The position numbers were made by a program, and so were the translations under genes. A model generated the notes under the pieces. That model was not told where the DNA came from, did no database searches, and worked only from the letters and a program-made list of their open reading frames with translations. This document shows, one piece after another, positions 20,001-31,682 of a stretch of 50,727 bases of DNA. The stretch spans positions 1 to 50,727 of the forward strand of contig NVRM01000007.1 of the NCBI GenBank assembly GCA_002400885.1, in the 5' to 3' direction. This stretch comes from Flavobacteriaceae bacterium (GTDB taxonomy: Bacteria > Bacteroidota > Bacteroidia > Flavobacteriales > Flavobacteriaceae). Numbering within the stretch: position 1 is the stretch's first letter; each line of letters starts with the position of its first letter.

Positions 20001-20142
20001 GAACTTCTACCTATCCGGATTGCATTCATACGCAAGTGGAAGTCAAGCAATCACTCCTGATTTTGTGTATTATTGTATGTCTATCTTTACCGTAATTGCT
20101 GTATTGGCATTTTTAAAATTTAAAAAATACTATAAAAAATAA
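17017..20142 (+). CDS. ccsBA: Cytochrome c biogenesis fusion protein CcsB(ResB)-CcsA
   Basis: N-terminal ResB-like domain; C-terminal [28 protein letters not shown] tryptophan-rich CcsA signature. Confidence 0.92.
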   Translation: [1041 protein letters not shown]

Positions 20143-20194
20143 ATAGTTGCATACAATACTGTAACTTTACACCTTTAAAAATAAAACTTAGACT

Positions 20195-20710
20195 ATGTTT
20201 AACAAGTATATAAAATTAGCAATAGCGGGAGCTATCAGTATATGGGCCGTATTTCAATTTATTGACGGGAACATTATGAATGGTATTTCCATACTATTTC
20301 TAGCAGGAATATTTGTATTCTTTTATTTCAAAAATGAATTCATTTTACTGTCTTTTTTACAATTGAGAAAACAAAATTTTGAAGGTGCCGGAAAATGGCT
20401 TTCTTATATTAAAAATCCTAGCAGTGCTTTAATCCAAAAGCAAGAAGGGTATTTTAACTTTTTACATGGTATTTTGCTCTCACAAACAAACATGACCAAA
20501 GCGGAAAAATTCTTTAAAAAAGCATTGAAGTTAGGTTTGTCTATGAAACATGATGAAGCCATGGCTAAATTACAATTAGGTGGTATTGCCATGACCAAAC
20601 GTAGAAAAAGAGAAGCTACGATGCTTATTAATGAAGCCAAGAAATTAGATACCCAGAAAGTATTGGCGGATCAAATTAAAATGATGAAAAACCAATTAAA
20701 GAAAATGTAG
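20195..20710 (+). CDS. Membrane protein with TPR-like C-terminus (hypothetical)
   Basis: Two N-terminal TM segments and TPR-like repeats (AEKFFKKALKLGLSMKHDEAMAKLQLGGIAM). Confidence 0.6.
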   Translation: MFNKYIKLAIAGAISIWAVFQFIDGNIMNGISILFLAGIFVFFYFKNEFILLSFLQLRKQNFEGAGKWLSYIKNPSSALIQKQEGYFNFLHGILLSQTNMTKAEKFFKKALKLGLSMKHDEAMAKLQLGGIAMTKRRKREATMLINEAKKLDTQKVLADQIKMMKNQLKKM

Positions 20711-20730
20711 TTTTCTTTTCATCATTTTAA

Positions 20731-20768
20731 AAAAGAGCAATTCAACATGTTGAATTGCTCTTTTTTTT
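20731..20768. terminator. Intrinsic terminator
   Basis: AAAGAGCAATTCAACATGTTGAATTGCTCTTTTTTTT. Confidence 0.85.
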
Positions 20769-20816
20769 GTTCCTATAAACGTCGATTACCAACAAAGCTT
20801 ACCCTTTAAAAGGCCT

Positions 20817-21476
20817 TTATTTTATGGAACCCAGTTTAGAAATCAACTGATATCCGTAATACAATTCCAAATCACGTTTTTCATTTACACCATCAATCAC
20901 AAAATAGATTTCCGCTGTAAATCGCTTCATGTTCGTTGTATCATAATAAATAACAGACTTCAATTCTTTCTTTTTAGAGAACAACTCCCCTGTTGCATAT
21001 CTTCTATTTGAACCAAAATGCATGGGTACAGATACATTTCTATAGCCCTCATAGATATAGGAGTTAAAACTATCCTTAATAGCCGCATCATATTTAGGCA
21101 TCCCTCTATATGGTTTTCCTTTATTGTTTCGTATATCTTTCTTTAAATACATTTTTGATGTATAGCCCGCGTTCATTATAGCTACTTTTTTATAACCTAC
21201 ATACTCCGCAATTCTATACCTCAATTTCAGCTTTGTATCTAATAAACAAAAAGCATTTATATCCACCGGCTGTTTGTACAATGCTTTCATGTAACATCGT
21301 GTCAAGATTCTTAGTGCTTTTTTACTTTTCACAATAGAAAACACTCTCATATTGTATCTTTTAGATACTTCTTTAACCTTTTTTAATTCAATACTTAAAC
21401 TATCATTGACTATAACCTTCTGAGAAAACCCCCATTGACAGACTAAAAAAAGAACTAATAGTAATTGTTTTTTCAT
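20817..21476 (-). CDS. Hypothetical secreted protein
   Basis: 219 aa with signal peptide MKKQLLLVLFLVCQWGFSQ. Confidence 0.6.
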   Translation of the reverse strand: MKKQLLLVLFLVCQWGFSQKVIVNDSLSIELKKVKEVSKRYNMRVFSIVKSKKALRILTRCYMKALYKQPVDINAFCLLDTKLKLRYRIAEYVGYKKVAIMNAGYTSKMYLKKDIRNNKGKPYRGMPKYDAAIKDSFNSYIYEGYRNVSVPMHFGSNRRYATGELFSKKKELKSVIYYDTTNMKRFTAEIYFVIDGVNEKRDLELYYGYQLISKLGSIK

Positions 21477-21590
21477 TTGCTTATTGTTTTTTTACAAACA
21501 CCCAGCCATTGTTACTCAAGTCACAAACAACACATACACCTCTGTAAATTAATTGTTTAAAACCTATTTCTACTGTTGTTTTGAAGACAC

Positions 21591-21620
21591 AAAAAATGCA
21601 ACCCATTGGGTTGCATTTTT
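21591..21620. terminator. Bidirectional-looking intrinsic terminator
   Basis: AAAAATGCAACCCATTGGGTTGCATTTTT. Confidence 0.8.
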
Positions 21621-21643
21621 AATACTATTTATAGGTATTGCAA

Positions 21644-23560
21644 TTAATACACTACATGAGGTTTTAATTCTTTATTAAATTGTATGATGTTCACACCGTT
21701 GTTTTGATATCCGTTCTTAAACTTTTTACTGTAATCAAATGCCGTACTCAAACGAGAAGATTTCCCTCCTGTTAAGCCTTCTTCTAAGCTTCCTGCACAA
21801 GCCAAACGCATCAGTACATCATAAGTTACATCAAATCCGCGCATGGCGTATTTTGACGGTGCCGTATGATTCTGTGCACGATATTTACGTGTGAAATCTG
21901 TGGTAGCTTTCGTTACGACATCAACATATTCACTTGCCGCAAATGTAAACGCTAATTTCCCCAAGGCATTGTTGTCTACTCTGTCAAAACCTTTGTTTTT
22001 AGAAATAGCAAACAAGCGTACTTTAGGTTCTTTCTCATCTTCTTCAGTAGGAATAGCTGCCACTGTATTTACAGCATCTCCCAATGTTAAATACTCATCC
22101 CCTAACAGTACAATCCAGTTGTTTTTATCTTTAGAAATATAATTTAAAATCTTTTCTTTCTTAACATAACCTTCTTTCTCCGGACGTACTACATGAACGT
22201 CTAACACCTGTTTCATCTTTTTTAATTCCTTCACCACTCTCCATATTGTACTTTGAGTTTTTTTAGAATTATCACCAACAACAATGATGTTTTCACCACT
22301 ATAATGTTCTTTTATGTAGTAAACCAATGCCTCTTCTAACATTTTCTTACCCGATGCAGCCTTTATTAAATTAGCAGCATTTAAGGAGTTTTGATATTTA
22401 CTAGAATACATAGGCGCCACTACAGGAGCATCGATTCTCTTTGCTAAATTATGAGCATTGGATAAAAACAAGGGACCTATAACAACATCTGTCCCTTCAA
22501 AATTATGATGACTTGCTATTTGCTCAATTCTTGAAGCAGAATTTTGGGTATCAAACACATCTAATTTCACGAAAATCCCTTTTTTACGTAAAGAATCAAT
22601 GGCAATTTTAGCCCCCATATAATAATCCGTAGCGATATTTAAGATTTTACTAGATTTACTTTTACCATCAAAAGACAGGTTCATATTCGAATTAAACGGT
22701 AGCATTAAAGCCACTTTTAACTGATGTTTACGAATGGTATCCTCATTTAAAAAGACATTCGTAACTTCCACTAGGTCTCTTATTTTAAGTTTCATCCCTA
22801 ATTTTAAACCCTCAGATAAGTGTGGGTTTAAGCCCATCAACTCGTCATCACTTACAGAGTAACGTTGTTTTAAATTAAAAAAGGTATCCCCTTTTACAAC
22901 GGTATGCATTAAAAACCCTTGTGCTTCAATTAACACAGGCGCTACAGGCTTATTTTTCTCACCAACAATAATTTGCTGCCCTAACTTCACGCCATTTAGC
23001 AAGCAAGGGTTTAAAGAAATAAGCTGCTCCTTTGTCAATCCAAAACGATGTTTTAAGTTAAAAAAATTATCGCCTTTAACAATCGTATGTACTTGGTACT
23101 TTTCGGTATCAATCGAAGTTTCTACTTCCGAAATCTCTTTTACGGGTGTTGAACGCTTCAGATACTTAATAGCCTGTCCTATTTTTAATCCATTTTTTAA
23201 ATAAGGATTCAAGCGCACTAATTCTCGCTCAGAATTTGCATACAGTTTACCTATAGCATACAATGTTTCCTTAGGTTTAGATACATGGTAGCCATAATTA
23301 GCGTCCGCATAAATAATTGCTCCTCCTTTATTATAGTTCAAATTAGGGACAATAATAACCGTACTCATCACGGGTTTACGTCCTAGATCGGGATTTAATT
23401 TTCTTAAATCTCGTTTTTTTATGTCGAACTTTTTAGCGATGCTTTTTAATGTTTCCCCCTGTTGAATGGTATAGGATACATACTTTTTTTCCTGGGCAAC
23501 AAGTACCACAGAAAACAACATGCAAACGATTACTAAAAACGATAGTCTTTTTTTAAACAT
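21644..23560 (-). CDS. LysM repeat plus periplasmic-binding-protein-like domain protein
   Basis: Repeated LysM segments (YTIQQGETLKSIAKKF, HTIVKGDNFFNLKHRFG, HTVVKGDTFFNLKQRY) then Peripla_BP_6-like region. Confidence 0.85.
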   Translation of the reverse strand: MFKKRLSFLVIVCMLFSVVLVAQEKKYVSYTIQQGETLKSIAKKFDIKKRDLRKLNPDLGRKPVMSTVIIVPNLNYNKGGAIIYADANYGYHVSKPKETLYAIGKLYANSERELVRLNPYLKNGLKIGQAIKYLKRSTPVKEISEVETSIDTEKYQVHTIVKGDNFFNLKHRFGLTKEQLISLNPCLLNGVKLGQQIIVGEKNKPVAPVLIEAQGFLMHTVVKGDTFFNLKQRYSVSDDELMGLNPHLSEGLKLGMKLKIRDLVEVTNVFLNEDTIRKHQLKVALMLPFNSNMNLSFDGKSKSSKILNIATDYYMGAKIAIDSLRKKGIFVKLDVFDTQNSASRIEQIASHHNFEGTDVVIGPLFLSNAHNLAKRIDAPVVAPMYSSKYQNSLNAANLIKAASGKKMLEEALVYYIKEHYSGENIIVVGDNSKKTQSTIWRVVKELKKMKQVLDVHVVRPEKEGYVKKEKILNYISKDKNNWIVLLGDEYLTLGDAVNTVAAIPTEEDEKEPKVRLFAISKNKGFDRVDNNALGKLAFTFAASEYVDVVTKATTDFTRKYRAQNHTAPSKYAMRGFDVTYDVLMRLACAGSLEEGLTGGKSSRLSTAFDYSKKFKNGYQNNGVNIIQFNKELKPHVVY

Positions 23561-23577
23561 ATATAATTACTATTTAT

Positions 23578-25110
23578 TTATTCCCACTCTATTGTTGCAG
23601 GTGGCTTAGAACTAATATCATACACTACTCTATTAACGCCTTTTACGTTATTTATTATCTTATTAGATATTTTTTGTAAAAACTCGTACGGTAAATTCAC
23701 CCAATCGGCTGTCATTCCGTCTGTTGATTCTACAGCTCTTAAGGCTACTACTTTTTCATAAGTACGTTCATCTCCCATCACTCCTACAGAGTTTACTGGT
23801 AATAACATCGCTCCTGCTTGCCATACTTTGTCGTACAGTCCGTCTTCTCTTAATCCATTGATAAAGATAGCGTCTACTTCTTGTAAAATTCTTACTTTTT
23901 CACGAGTAATATCTCCTAAGATACGAATAGCCAAGCCTGGTCCAGGAAATGGATGACGGCCTAATAACTCGGCGTCAATTCCTAATGATTTTCCTACTCT
24001 ACGTACTTCATCTTTAAAGATCATACGCAATGGTTCTACAATCTGTAACTTCATAAAATCAGGTAATCCACCTACATTATGATGTGACTTAATTGTTGCA
24101 GAAGGACCTCCTGTTACAGAAACCGATTCAATAACATCTGGGTAAATAGTCCCTTGTGCCAACCATTTTACGTTTTCTATTAAATGTGATTCATCATCAA
24201 AAACTTCGATAAATACACGTCCTATGATTTTACGTTTTTTCTCTGGGTCACTTTCTCCAGCCAGTTCATCCAAAAAGCGTGCCGAAGCATCTACTCCTTT
24301 TACGTTTAAGCCCATCCCTTCGTATTGTTTCAATACGCTGTCAAATTCATTTTTACGTAATAAACCGTTGTTCACAAATACACAGTGTAAGTTTTCCCCA
24401 ATGGCTTTGTCTAATAAAACTGCTGCAACGGTAGAATCTACCCCTCCAGAAAGTCCTAGAATTACTTTATCCGTTCCAACCTTTGCTTTAATAGCTGCTA
24501 TGGTTTCGTCTACAAATGAATCTGGTGTCCAATCTTGGTCTACCTTTGCGATTCCTACTAAAAAGTTTTCCAACAATTTAGATCCGTCCGTAGAATGAAA
24601 TACTTCTGGATGAAATTGAATGGCATATGTTTGCTCTCCTTCTATATGATAAGCTGCATTTTTAACATCGTGAGTACTTGCAATCAATTTGTATTCCTCA
24701 GGCATTTCCAAAATAGTATCACTATGGCTCATCCATACTTGACTTCCTTCGTTAATTCCTTTAAATAAATCACTGGTAGTATCTACAAAAGATAAATTTG
24801 CTCTTCCATATTCTCTGGTATTAGAAGCTCCTACTTTACCTCCAAAAAAGTGTGCCAAATATTGGGCTCCATAACAAACGCCTAATAATGGTTTTTTCCC
24901 TTTAATCTTTGATAAATCTGGTTGAGGGGCATCTTCTCCCCTTACTGAATAAGGGCTTCCTGATAAAATAACCGCGTTATAATCATCTACATCAAACTTT
25001 TCACTGTTAAAAGGATGTATTTCACAATATATGTTGAGTTCTCTAACTCTACGCGCGATCAACTGCGTAAATTGCGATCCGAAATCTAAAATAAGTACTT
25101 TGTGTTGCAT
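23578..25110 (-). CDS. guaA: GMP synthase (glutamine-hydrolysing)
   Basis: [55 protein letters not shown] at 25110 preferred over TTG at 25116. Confidence 0.97.
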   Translation of the reverse strand: MQHKVLILDFGSQFTQLIARRVRELNIYCEIHPFNSEKFDVDDYNAVILSGSPYSVRGEDAPQPDLSKIKGKKPLLGVCYGAQYLAHFFGGKVGASNTREYGRANLSFVDTTSDLFKGINEGSQVWMSHSDTILEMPEEYKLIASTHDVKNAAYHIEGEQTYAIQFHPEVFHSTDGSKLLENFLVGIAKVDQDWTPDSFVDETIAAIKAKVGTDKVILGLSGGVDSTVAAVLLDKAIGENLHCVFVNNGLLRKNEFDSVLKQYEGMGLNVKGVDASARFLDELAGESDPEKKRKIIGRVFIEVFDDESHLIENVKWLAQGTIYPDVIESVSVTGGPSATIKSHHNVGGLPDFMKLQIVEPLRMIFKDEVRRVGKSLGIDAELLGRHPFPGPGLAIRILGDITREKVRILQEVDAIFINGLREDGLYDKVWQAGAMLLPVNSVGVMGDERTYEKVVALRAVESTDGMTADWVNLPYEFLQKISNKIINNVKGVNRVVYDISSKPPATIEWE

Positions 25111-25305
25111 GCGCAAAAATAATACTAAAATTTTTACGGGCTTATTATTTCTTGACTTTTTTTATGATGTTTATCATTAAGCCTCTTTTTACGCCGAAAC
25201 CAGTAGCTTTAACCAAATTAAACCATCGATTTAAGCCTTTTATATATTTAAAAGGACGCCTTCATGACTATCAATTCTAAAACGCAATCACAAAAGTGAT
25301 TTTAA

Positions 25306-27360
<2,055 letters not shown>

Positions 27361-27374
27361 AATATTTTAATAGG

Positions 27375-27419
27375 TTATAAGCCTAAAAGTTATTTAATTC
27401 AATAACTTTGGGCTTATAA
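27375..27419 (+). terminator. Hairpin terminator after gyrB overlapping downstream promoter
   Basis: TTATAAGCC-TA-AAAGTTATT / AATAACTTT-G-GGCTTATAA stem; TAACTTTG box inside 3' arm (27403-27410). Confidence 0.65.
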
Positions 27420-27435
27420 ATTTTAACGAAATATT

Positions 27436-29331
27436 TTGAAAAGCATGAAAAAACAAATTCTATTAGGGTTATTCCTAATAACTACACTTATTGGCTATAG
27501 TCAAACAGAAGCCAATCACGTGGTCAACTTTAAAGACAAAATTGACCAATTTTATTTCCACACTTTCTCAGGAGTGCCAATTATGTTAACAGAAGCATCT
27601 GTGGCTGGAGTTGACGGAAATACGGGGAAAATCATTTGGGAAGTCCCATTAAAAAACCTTGTATTAATAAAAGGACTTGTAAAATTAGAAGGGAATATGG
27701 AGATCCAAGAAGTGCCTTACACTTCCTACTTGGTTGTAAATAACCTCGTAATCGACACAAAAAACGGAAACATTGTATTAAACCCCGAAAATAATTTCAA
27801 GAAAATAATTAATTATGAAATTATACCTACACTAAATTCAGTGTTATTTGCCTGTTCTACTAAGGACAGAAAAGTAATGAAACTAACATTAGTTACCATC
27901 AAAGACTCCAAACAAGTATGGTCAAAAGAAATCGCTGTTAGTAAAAAAAATGGACTAAGCGCACTCTCTAATGGCACTACAAATGCTGCTTACTTTGTGG
28001 GAGGAAAATTTATCATTCAAAATCTTAAAGACGGAAACATTTTACACTCAGAAGACTCAAGACCAGGAGCTACTTTTTTAAGCCCTAACAAAGAAAGAGT
28101 TCTTATGGTACATGGTAAAAAAATGGGACTAGGGGCTGCACTTGGAGCTGGAATAACAATGAATGTAAACAAACTTGTTGCACATACAAATAAGATTTAT
28201 TCATTTGACTTGAACTCAGGAAAAACTACCTGGGATAAAGCTATCAAACTAGATGAGGGCTACTTAGAAAGTTACCCTATTTCTGACGACAGTTTTTTTG
28301 TTGCTGATGAAAAAGGAGGTAATCTATATAAATATGCTTCTGGAGATAAAATATGGAAAAAGAATTTTGAAAACAGAAGAATCAAGAATGTAGAAAAAAA
28401 CACAGATGGTTATATGATTTTTTACTCTTACAAAAAACTACAGGTTGATAGTAAAGGTAAAAAAATATGGAAAAAAGCAAAAGCAGCTAATGATAAAACA
28501 ATGTTTGCTGATATAGATGATAATGAATCATTTGATGAATACACCTATAACAACGGATCTGTAGTAGCTACACAATACAAACTTAAATATTATGTACACG
28601 GTTCTAAAAAACCTGAATGGAGAATATCTTTAGATAAGGAAGCTAAAATTGCATATGATGCAAAGAGAAAAAATATTATCTTATTGAACGGAAAAAAATT
28701 ATACATCATTAACCCAGACAAAAACAAAGGAAAAGATGGTGGTAAAAAATTAGATTTAAAAAAGGTAAAAGAAATTCATACAATTGAAGTTAGAGGAGAC
28801 AAATACTATATGTCTGGAGTTTCAGAATATGCAATAATTAACGAAAATGGTGTGATTGAAAAATCAAAATTCTATACACAACCAGGAGAAGCAGGAAGAA
28901 AACTACTAAATGGTCTTTCTATAGCTGCGGAAATTGGTGGAACGGCACTATCTGCAATTGGGTCATATAATGCCATTGCAGGAGGCGCATCTGCAGGATC
29001 AGGAATGATGGGCATGAATCCTCCTGGACTTGGAGGAGAGAAACAATTTAAAAAAGGAGCTTCTCAATACGAAACAGGTGCCTATACACAAATGGCCGCT
29101 AAGGCAGTTTATAACCCCAATAGGTTTGATGCCTTTAAAGAAACAGGAGATTATTCTTTTTTCTTTGCCAAAGAAGGAGAATACAAAGTATTGGTTAAAG
29201 TAGCCAAAGACACCGGAGAAGAAAAAGACAAATTCATCTTCAAAAACAATAAGCCAATGTACAAAGTAGACGACACAGAAAAAAAGGTCTATTATGTAAA
29301 AGGTAGTGACTTGTATATCTTTAACTATTAA
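27436..29331 (+). CDS. PQQ-like beta-propeller domain secreted protein (start possibly 27445)
   Basis: Signal peptide MKKQILLGLFLITTLIGYSQ; repeated AVDGNTGKIIWE-like and FDLNSGKTTWDKA propeller motifs. Confidence 0.75.
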   Translation: MKSMKKQILLGLFLITTLIGYSQTEANHVVNFKDKIDQFYFHTFSGVPIMLTEASVAGVDGNTGKIIWEVPLKNLVLIKGLVKLEGNMEIQEVPYTSYLVVNNLVIDTKNGNIVLNPENNFKKIINYEIIPTLNSVLFACSTKDRKVMKLTLVTIKDSKQVWSKEIAVSKKNGLSALSNGTTNAAYFVGGKFIIQNLKDGNILHSEDSRPGATFLSPNKERVLMVHGKKMGLGAALGAGITMNVNKLVAHTNKIYSFDLNSGKTTWDKAIKLDEGYLESYPISDDSFFVADEKGGNLYKYASGDKIWKKNFENRRIKNVEKNTDGYMIFYSYKKLQVDSKGKKIWKKAKAANDKTMFADIDDNESFDEYTYNNGSVVATQYKLKYYVHGSKKPEWRISLDKEAKIAYDAKRKNIILLNGKKLYIINPDKNKGKDGGKKLDLKKVKEIHTIEVRGDKYYMSGVSEYAIINENGVIEKSKFYTQPGEAGRKLLNGLSIAAEIGGTALSAIGSYNAIAGGASAGSGMMGMNPPGLGGEKQFKKGASQYETGAYTQMAAKAVYNPNRFDAFKETGDYSFFFAKEGEYKVLVKVAKDTGEEKDKFIFKNNKPMYKVDDTEKKVYYVKGSDLYIFNY

Positions 29332-29339
29332 AACAATTT

Positions 29340-29371
29340 TAAAAACCTCCAAATTGGAGGTTTTTTTTTTG
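29340..29371. terminator. Intrinsic terminator
   Basis: AAAAACCTCCAAATTGGAGGTTTTTTTTT. Confidence 0.85.
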
Positions 29372-29441
29372 CATTTAACTTAAAAAAACAAAGTGCAAAC
29401 AAACCAATTCCTTATTTTTGACACTTAAACCCAATCATATT

Positions 29442-30467
29442 ATGAAAAAACTACTCCTACTCTCCTTAATCCTACTCACCTCTTTAACATCTAGAGCGCA
29501 GGATTTAGAACTCCTTTTATACGCTAAAGACGACGCCAGTAAACTTATGGAAAACTACATGAATCCTGTGATGGAAGGAATGCTTTTCAGTTTAAATAAC
29601 GGATGGTATCACACGGCAAAAACCCATAAGAAATTAGGTTTTGACATCACTTTTAATGTGAATGCTTCTATTGTACCTTCTGGATCAAAATCATTTGTAT
29701 TTAATCAAGATGACTATAAATATTTAAAATTAGCTAATGGTGACAAAACAGCGACCATGCAAACCATTATGGGAGATGATAATGACCAGAACATTATTGT
29801 AAGTACAAACATCCAAGGAAAAACGGTTAAAGCAACTAGTTTTTCACTTCCCAATGGCATCACAGGAGATTTACCTATCAACGCAGTCCCATCACCGATG
29901 GTGCAAGTAGGATTAGGATTGCCATTTAAAACAGATTTAAAAGTACGCTACTTACCTACAATAAACACTGATGATGTGAATGGTTCTATGTTTGGATTAG
30001 GAATCCAACACGATATTATGCAATATTTAGGCCCACTAGACAAACTACCCTTAAACGTATCTATACTAGCTGCTTTTACAAATATGAATATAGATTATGA
30101 CCTACAGAATAGCAGCTCTATGGCAGGAAAAAACCAAAAAGCGAGTTTTCAAATGAAAGCATATACAGTGCAAGCTATTGCATCATTAAACTTCCCTTTT
30201 ATTGCAGTATATGGAGGTGTAGGATATGACTTTGGGAACACCACCCTAAAGCTAAAAGGAGATTACGAATTAGAATATACCGATGCAACAACAGGTATCA
30301 CTTTTACAGACGCTATTTCTGACCCAATTAATCTAGATTTTAATGCCAATAGTTTCAGAACAACTCTAGGCGCAAGAATAAGTTTAGGTTTCTTTAAAAT
30401 ATACGCAGATTACTCCATTAAGAAGTACAACACTATCTCTACTGGTATCGCCTTTAGTTTTAGATAA
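29442..30467 (+). CDS. DUF6588-like outer membrane beta-barrel family protein
   Basis: Signal peptide MKKLLLLSLILLTSLTSRAQ; C-terminal beta-strand repeats ending in ...GIAFSFR. Confidence 0.7.
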   Translation: MKKLLLLSLILLTSLTSRAQDLELLLYAKDDASKLMENYMNPVMEGMLFSLNNGWYHTAKTHKKLGFDITFNVNASIVPSGSKSFVFNQDDYKYLKLANGDKTATMQTIMGDDNDQNIIVSTNIQGKTVKATSFSLPNGITGDLPINAVPSPMVQVGLGLPFKTDLKVRYLPTINTDDVNGSMFGLGIQHDIMQYLGPLDKLPLNVSILAAFTNMNIDYDLQNSSSMAGKNQKASFQMKAYTVQAIASLNFPFIAVYGGVGYDFGNTTLKLKGDYELEYTDATTGITFTDAISDPINLDFNANSFRTTLGARISLGFFKIYADYSIKKYNTISTGIAFSFR

Positions 30468-30604
30468 TTCGTAAAAATAAGAGCACTATTTTAAGATTCT
30501 TTAATTTATAAAACGAATTCGTTTTAATTAATAGCAGACTAATTATCGTATGGTAAAATTGAGTACATTTACTAGATAATAGAAACAAAATAAAACAACA
30601 TATA

Positions 30605-31528
30605 ATGAAAGTAACAATAGTAGGAGCTGGTGCTGTTGGTGCAAGTTGCGCCGAGTACATTGCCATTAAAGATTTCGCTTCAGAAGTAGTATTAATTGAC
30701 ATTAAAGAAGGATTCGCAGAAGGAAAAGCAATGGACCTTATGCAATGTTCTTCCTTAAATGGATTTGACACTAAAATCACTGGAGTAACAAACGATTACG
30801 CAAGAACTGCAGGAACTGATATCGCAGTAATTACAAGTGGAATTCCTAGAAAACCAGGAATGACTCGCGAAGAATTGATCGGAATTAACGCTGGGATTGT
30901 AAAATCTGTAGCAGGAAGCATTATCGAGCATTCTCCAGAAGCTATTATTATTGTAGTAAGTAACCCAATGGATACTATGGCTTACTTAGCACATAAAACA
31001 TTAGGTTTACCTAAAAACAGAATTATTGGAATGGGTGGAGCTTTAGACAGCGCTCGTTTTAAATATCGTTTAGCTGAAGCTTTAGATTGCCCAACTTCTG
31101 ACGTAGAAGGAATTGTAATTGGAGGTCACAGTGACGTAGGAATGGTACCATTAATTAACAATGCAGTACGTAACAGTATTCCTGTTTCTGAATTCTTATC
31201 AGAAGAAAGAATGGCTAAAATTGTTGAAGACACTAAAGTAGGTGGAGCAACATTAACTAAATTATTAGGAACTAGCGCTTGGTACGCACCAGGAGCAGCT
31301 GTTTCTGAATTAGTAAAAGCTATTGCTTTAGATACTAAGAAAATGTTTGCTTGTTCTGCTTTATTAGAAGGAGAATACGGACTAAACGATATCTGTATCG
31401 GAGTTCCTTGTATCTTAGGAAAAAACGGTATCGAAAGAATCGTAGAAGTAAAATTATCTACTGCAGAAGCAGAAAAATTAAAAACAAGTGCAGAGGGTGT
31501 TAAGAAAACCAATGCATTGTTGAACTAG
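30605..31528 (+). CDS. mdh: Malate dehydrogenase
   Basis: MKVTIVGAGAVGASCAEYIA Rossmann; TSGIPRKPGMTREELI; GGHSDVGMVP. Confidence 0.95.
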   Translation: MKVTIVGAGAVGASCAEYIAIKDFASEVVLIDIKEGFAEGKAMDLMQCSSLNGFDTKITGVTNDYARTAGTDIAVITSGIPRKPGMTREELIGINAGIVKSVAGSIIEHSPEAIIIVVSNPMDTMAYLAHKTLGLPKNRIIGMGGALDSARFKYRLAEALDCPTSDVEGIVIGGHSDVGMVPLINNAVRNSIPVSEFLSEERMAKIVEDTKVGGATLTKLLGTSAWYAPGAAVSELVKAIALDTKKMFACSALLEGEYGLNDICIGVPCILGKNGIERIVEVKLSTAEAEKLKTSAEGVKKTNALLN

Positions 31529-31610
31529 AAATAGTATTGAGGTGTGAGATATCAGAATTGAGATGAGCAGCTTTGCCATTTTAAAAATGATATTTTAATG
31601 CTTAAAACAT

Positions 31611-31640
31611 AAAAAACCCCGCCATGGCGGGATTTTTTTT
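31611..31640. terminator. Bidirectional intrinsic terminator between convergent mdh and fhs
   Basis: AAAAAACCCCGCCATGGCGGGATTTTTTTT. Confidence 0.85.
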
Positions 31641-31681
31641 ATCTAATATCTAATATCTAATATCTCAGTACTCATATCTCC
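31641..31681 (-). repeat. Copies of ATATTAGAT-type word directly downstream of fhs
   Basis: Plus strand ATCTAATATCTAATATCTAATATCTCAGTACTCATATCTC. Confidence 0.75.
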
Positions 31682-31682
31682 G

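Noticed and set aside
24224-24598. 124-aa plus-strand ORF inside guaA
   Set aside because: Antisense shadow; guaA is unambiguous
31126-31512. 128-aa minus-strand ORF inside mdh
   Set aside because: Antisense shadow of a conserved gene; same reasoning for 26565-26882, 34431-34769 and 32599-32913
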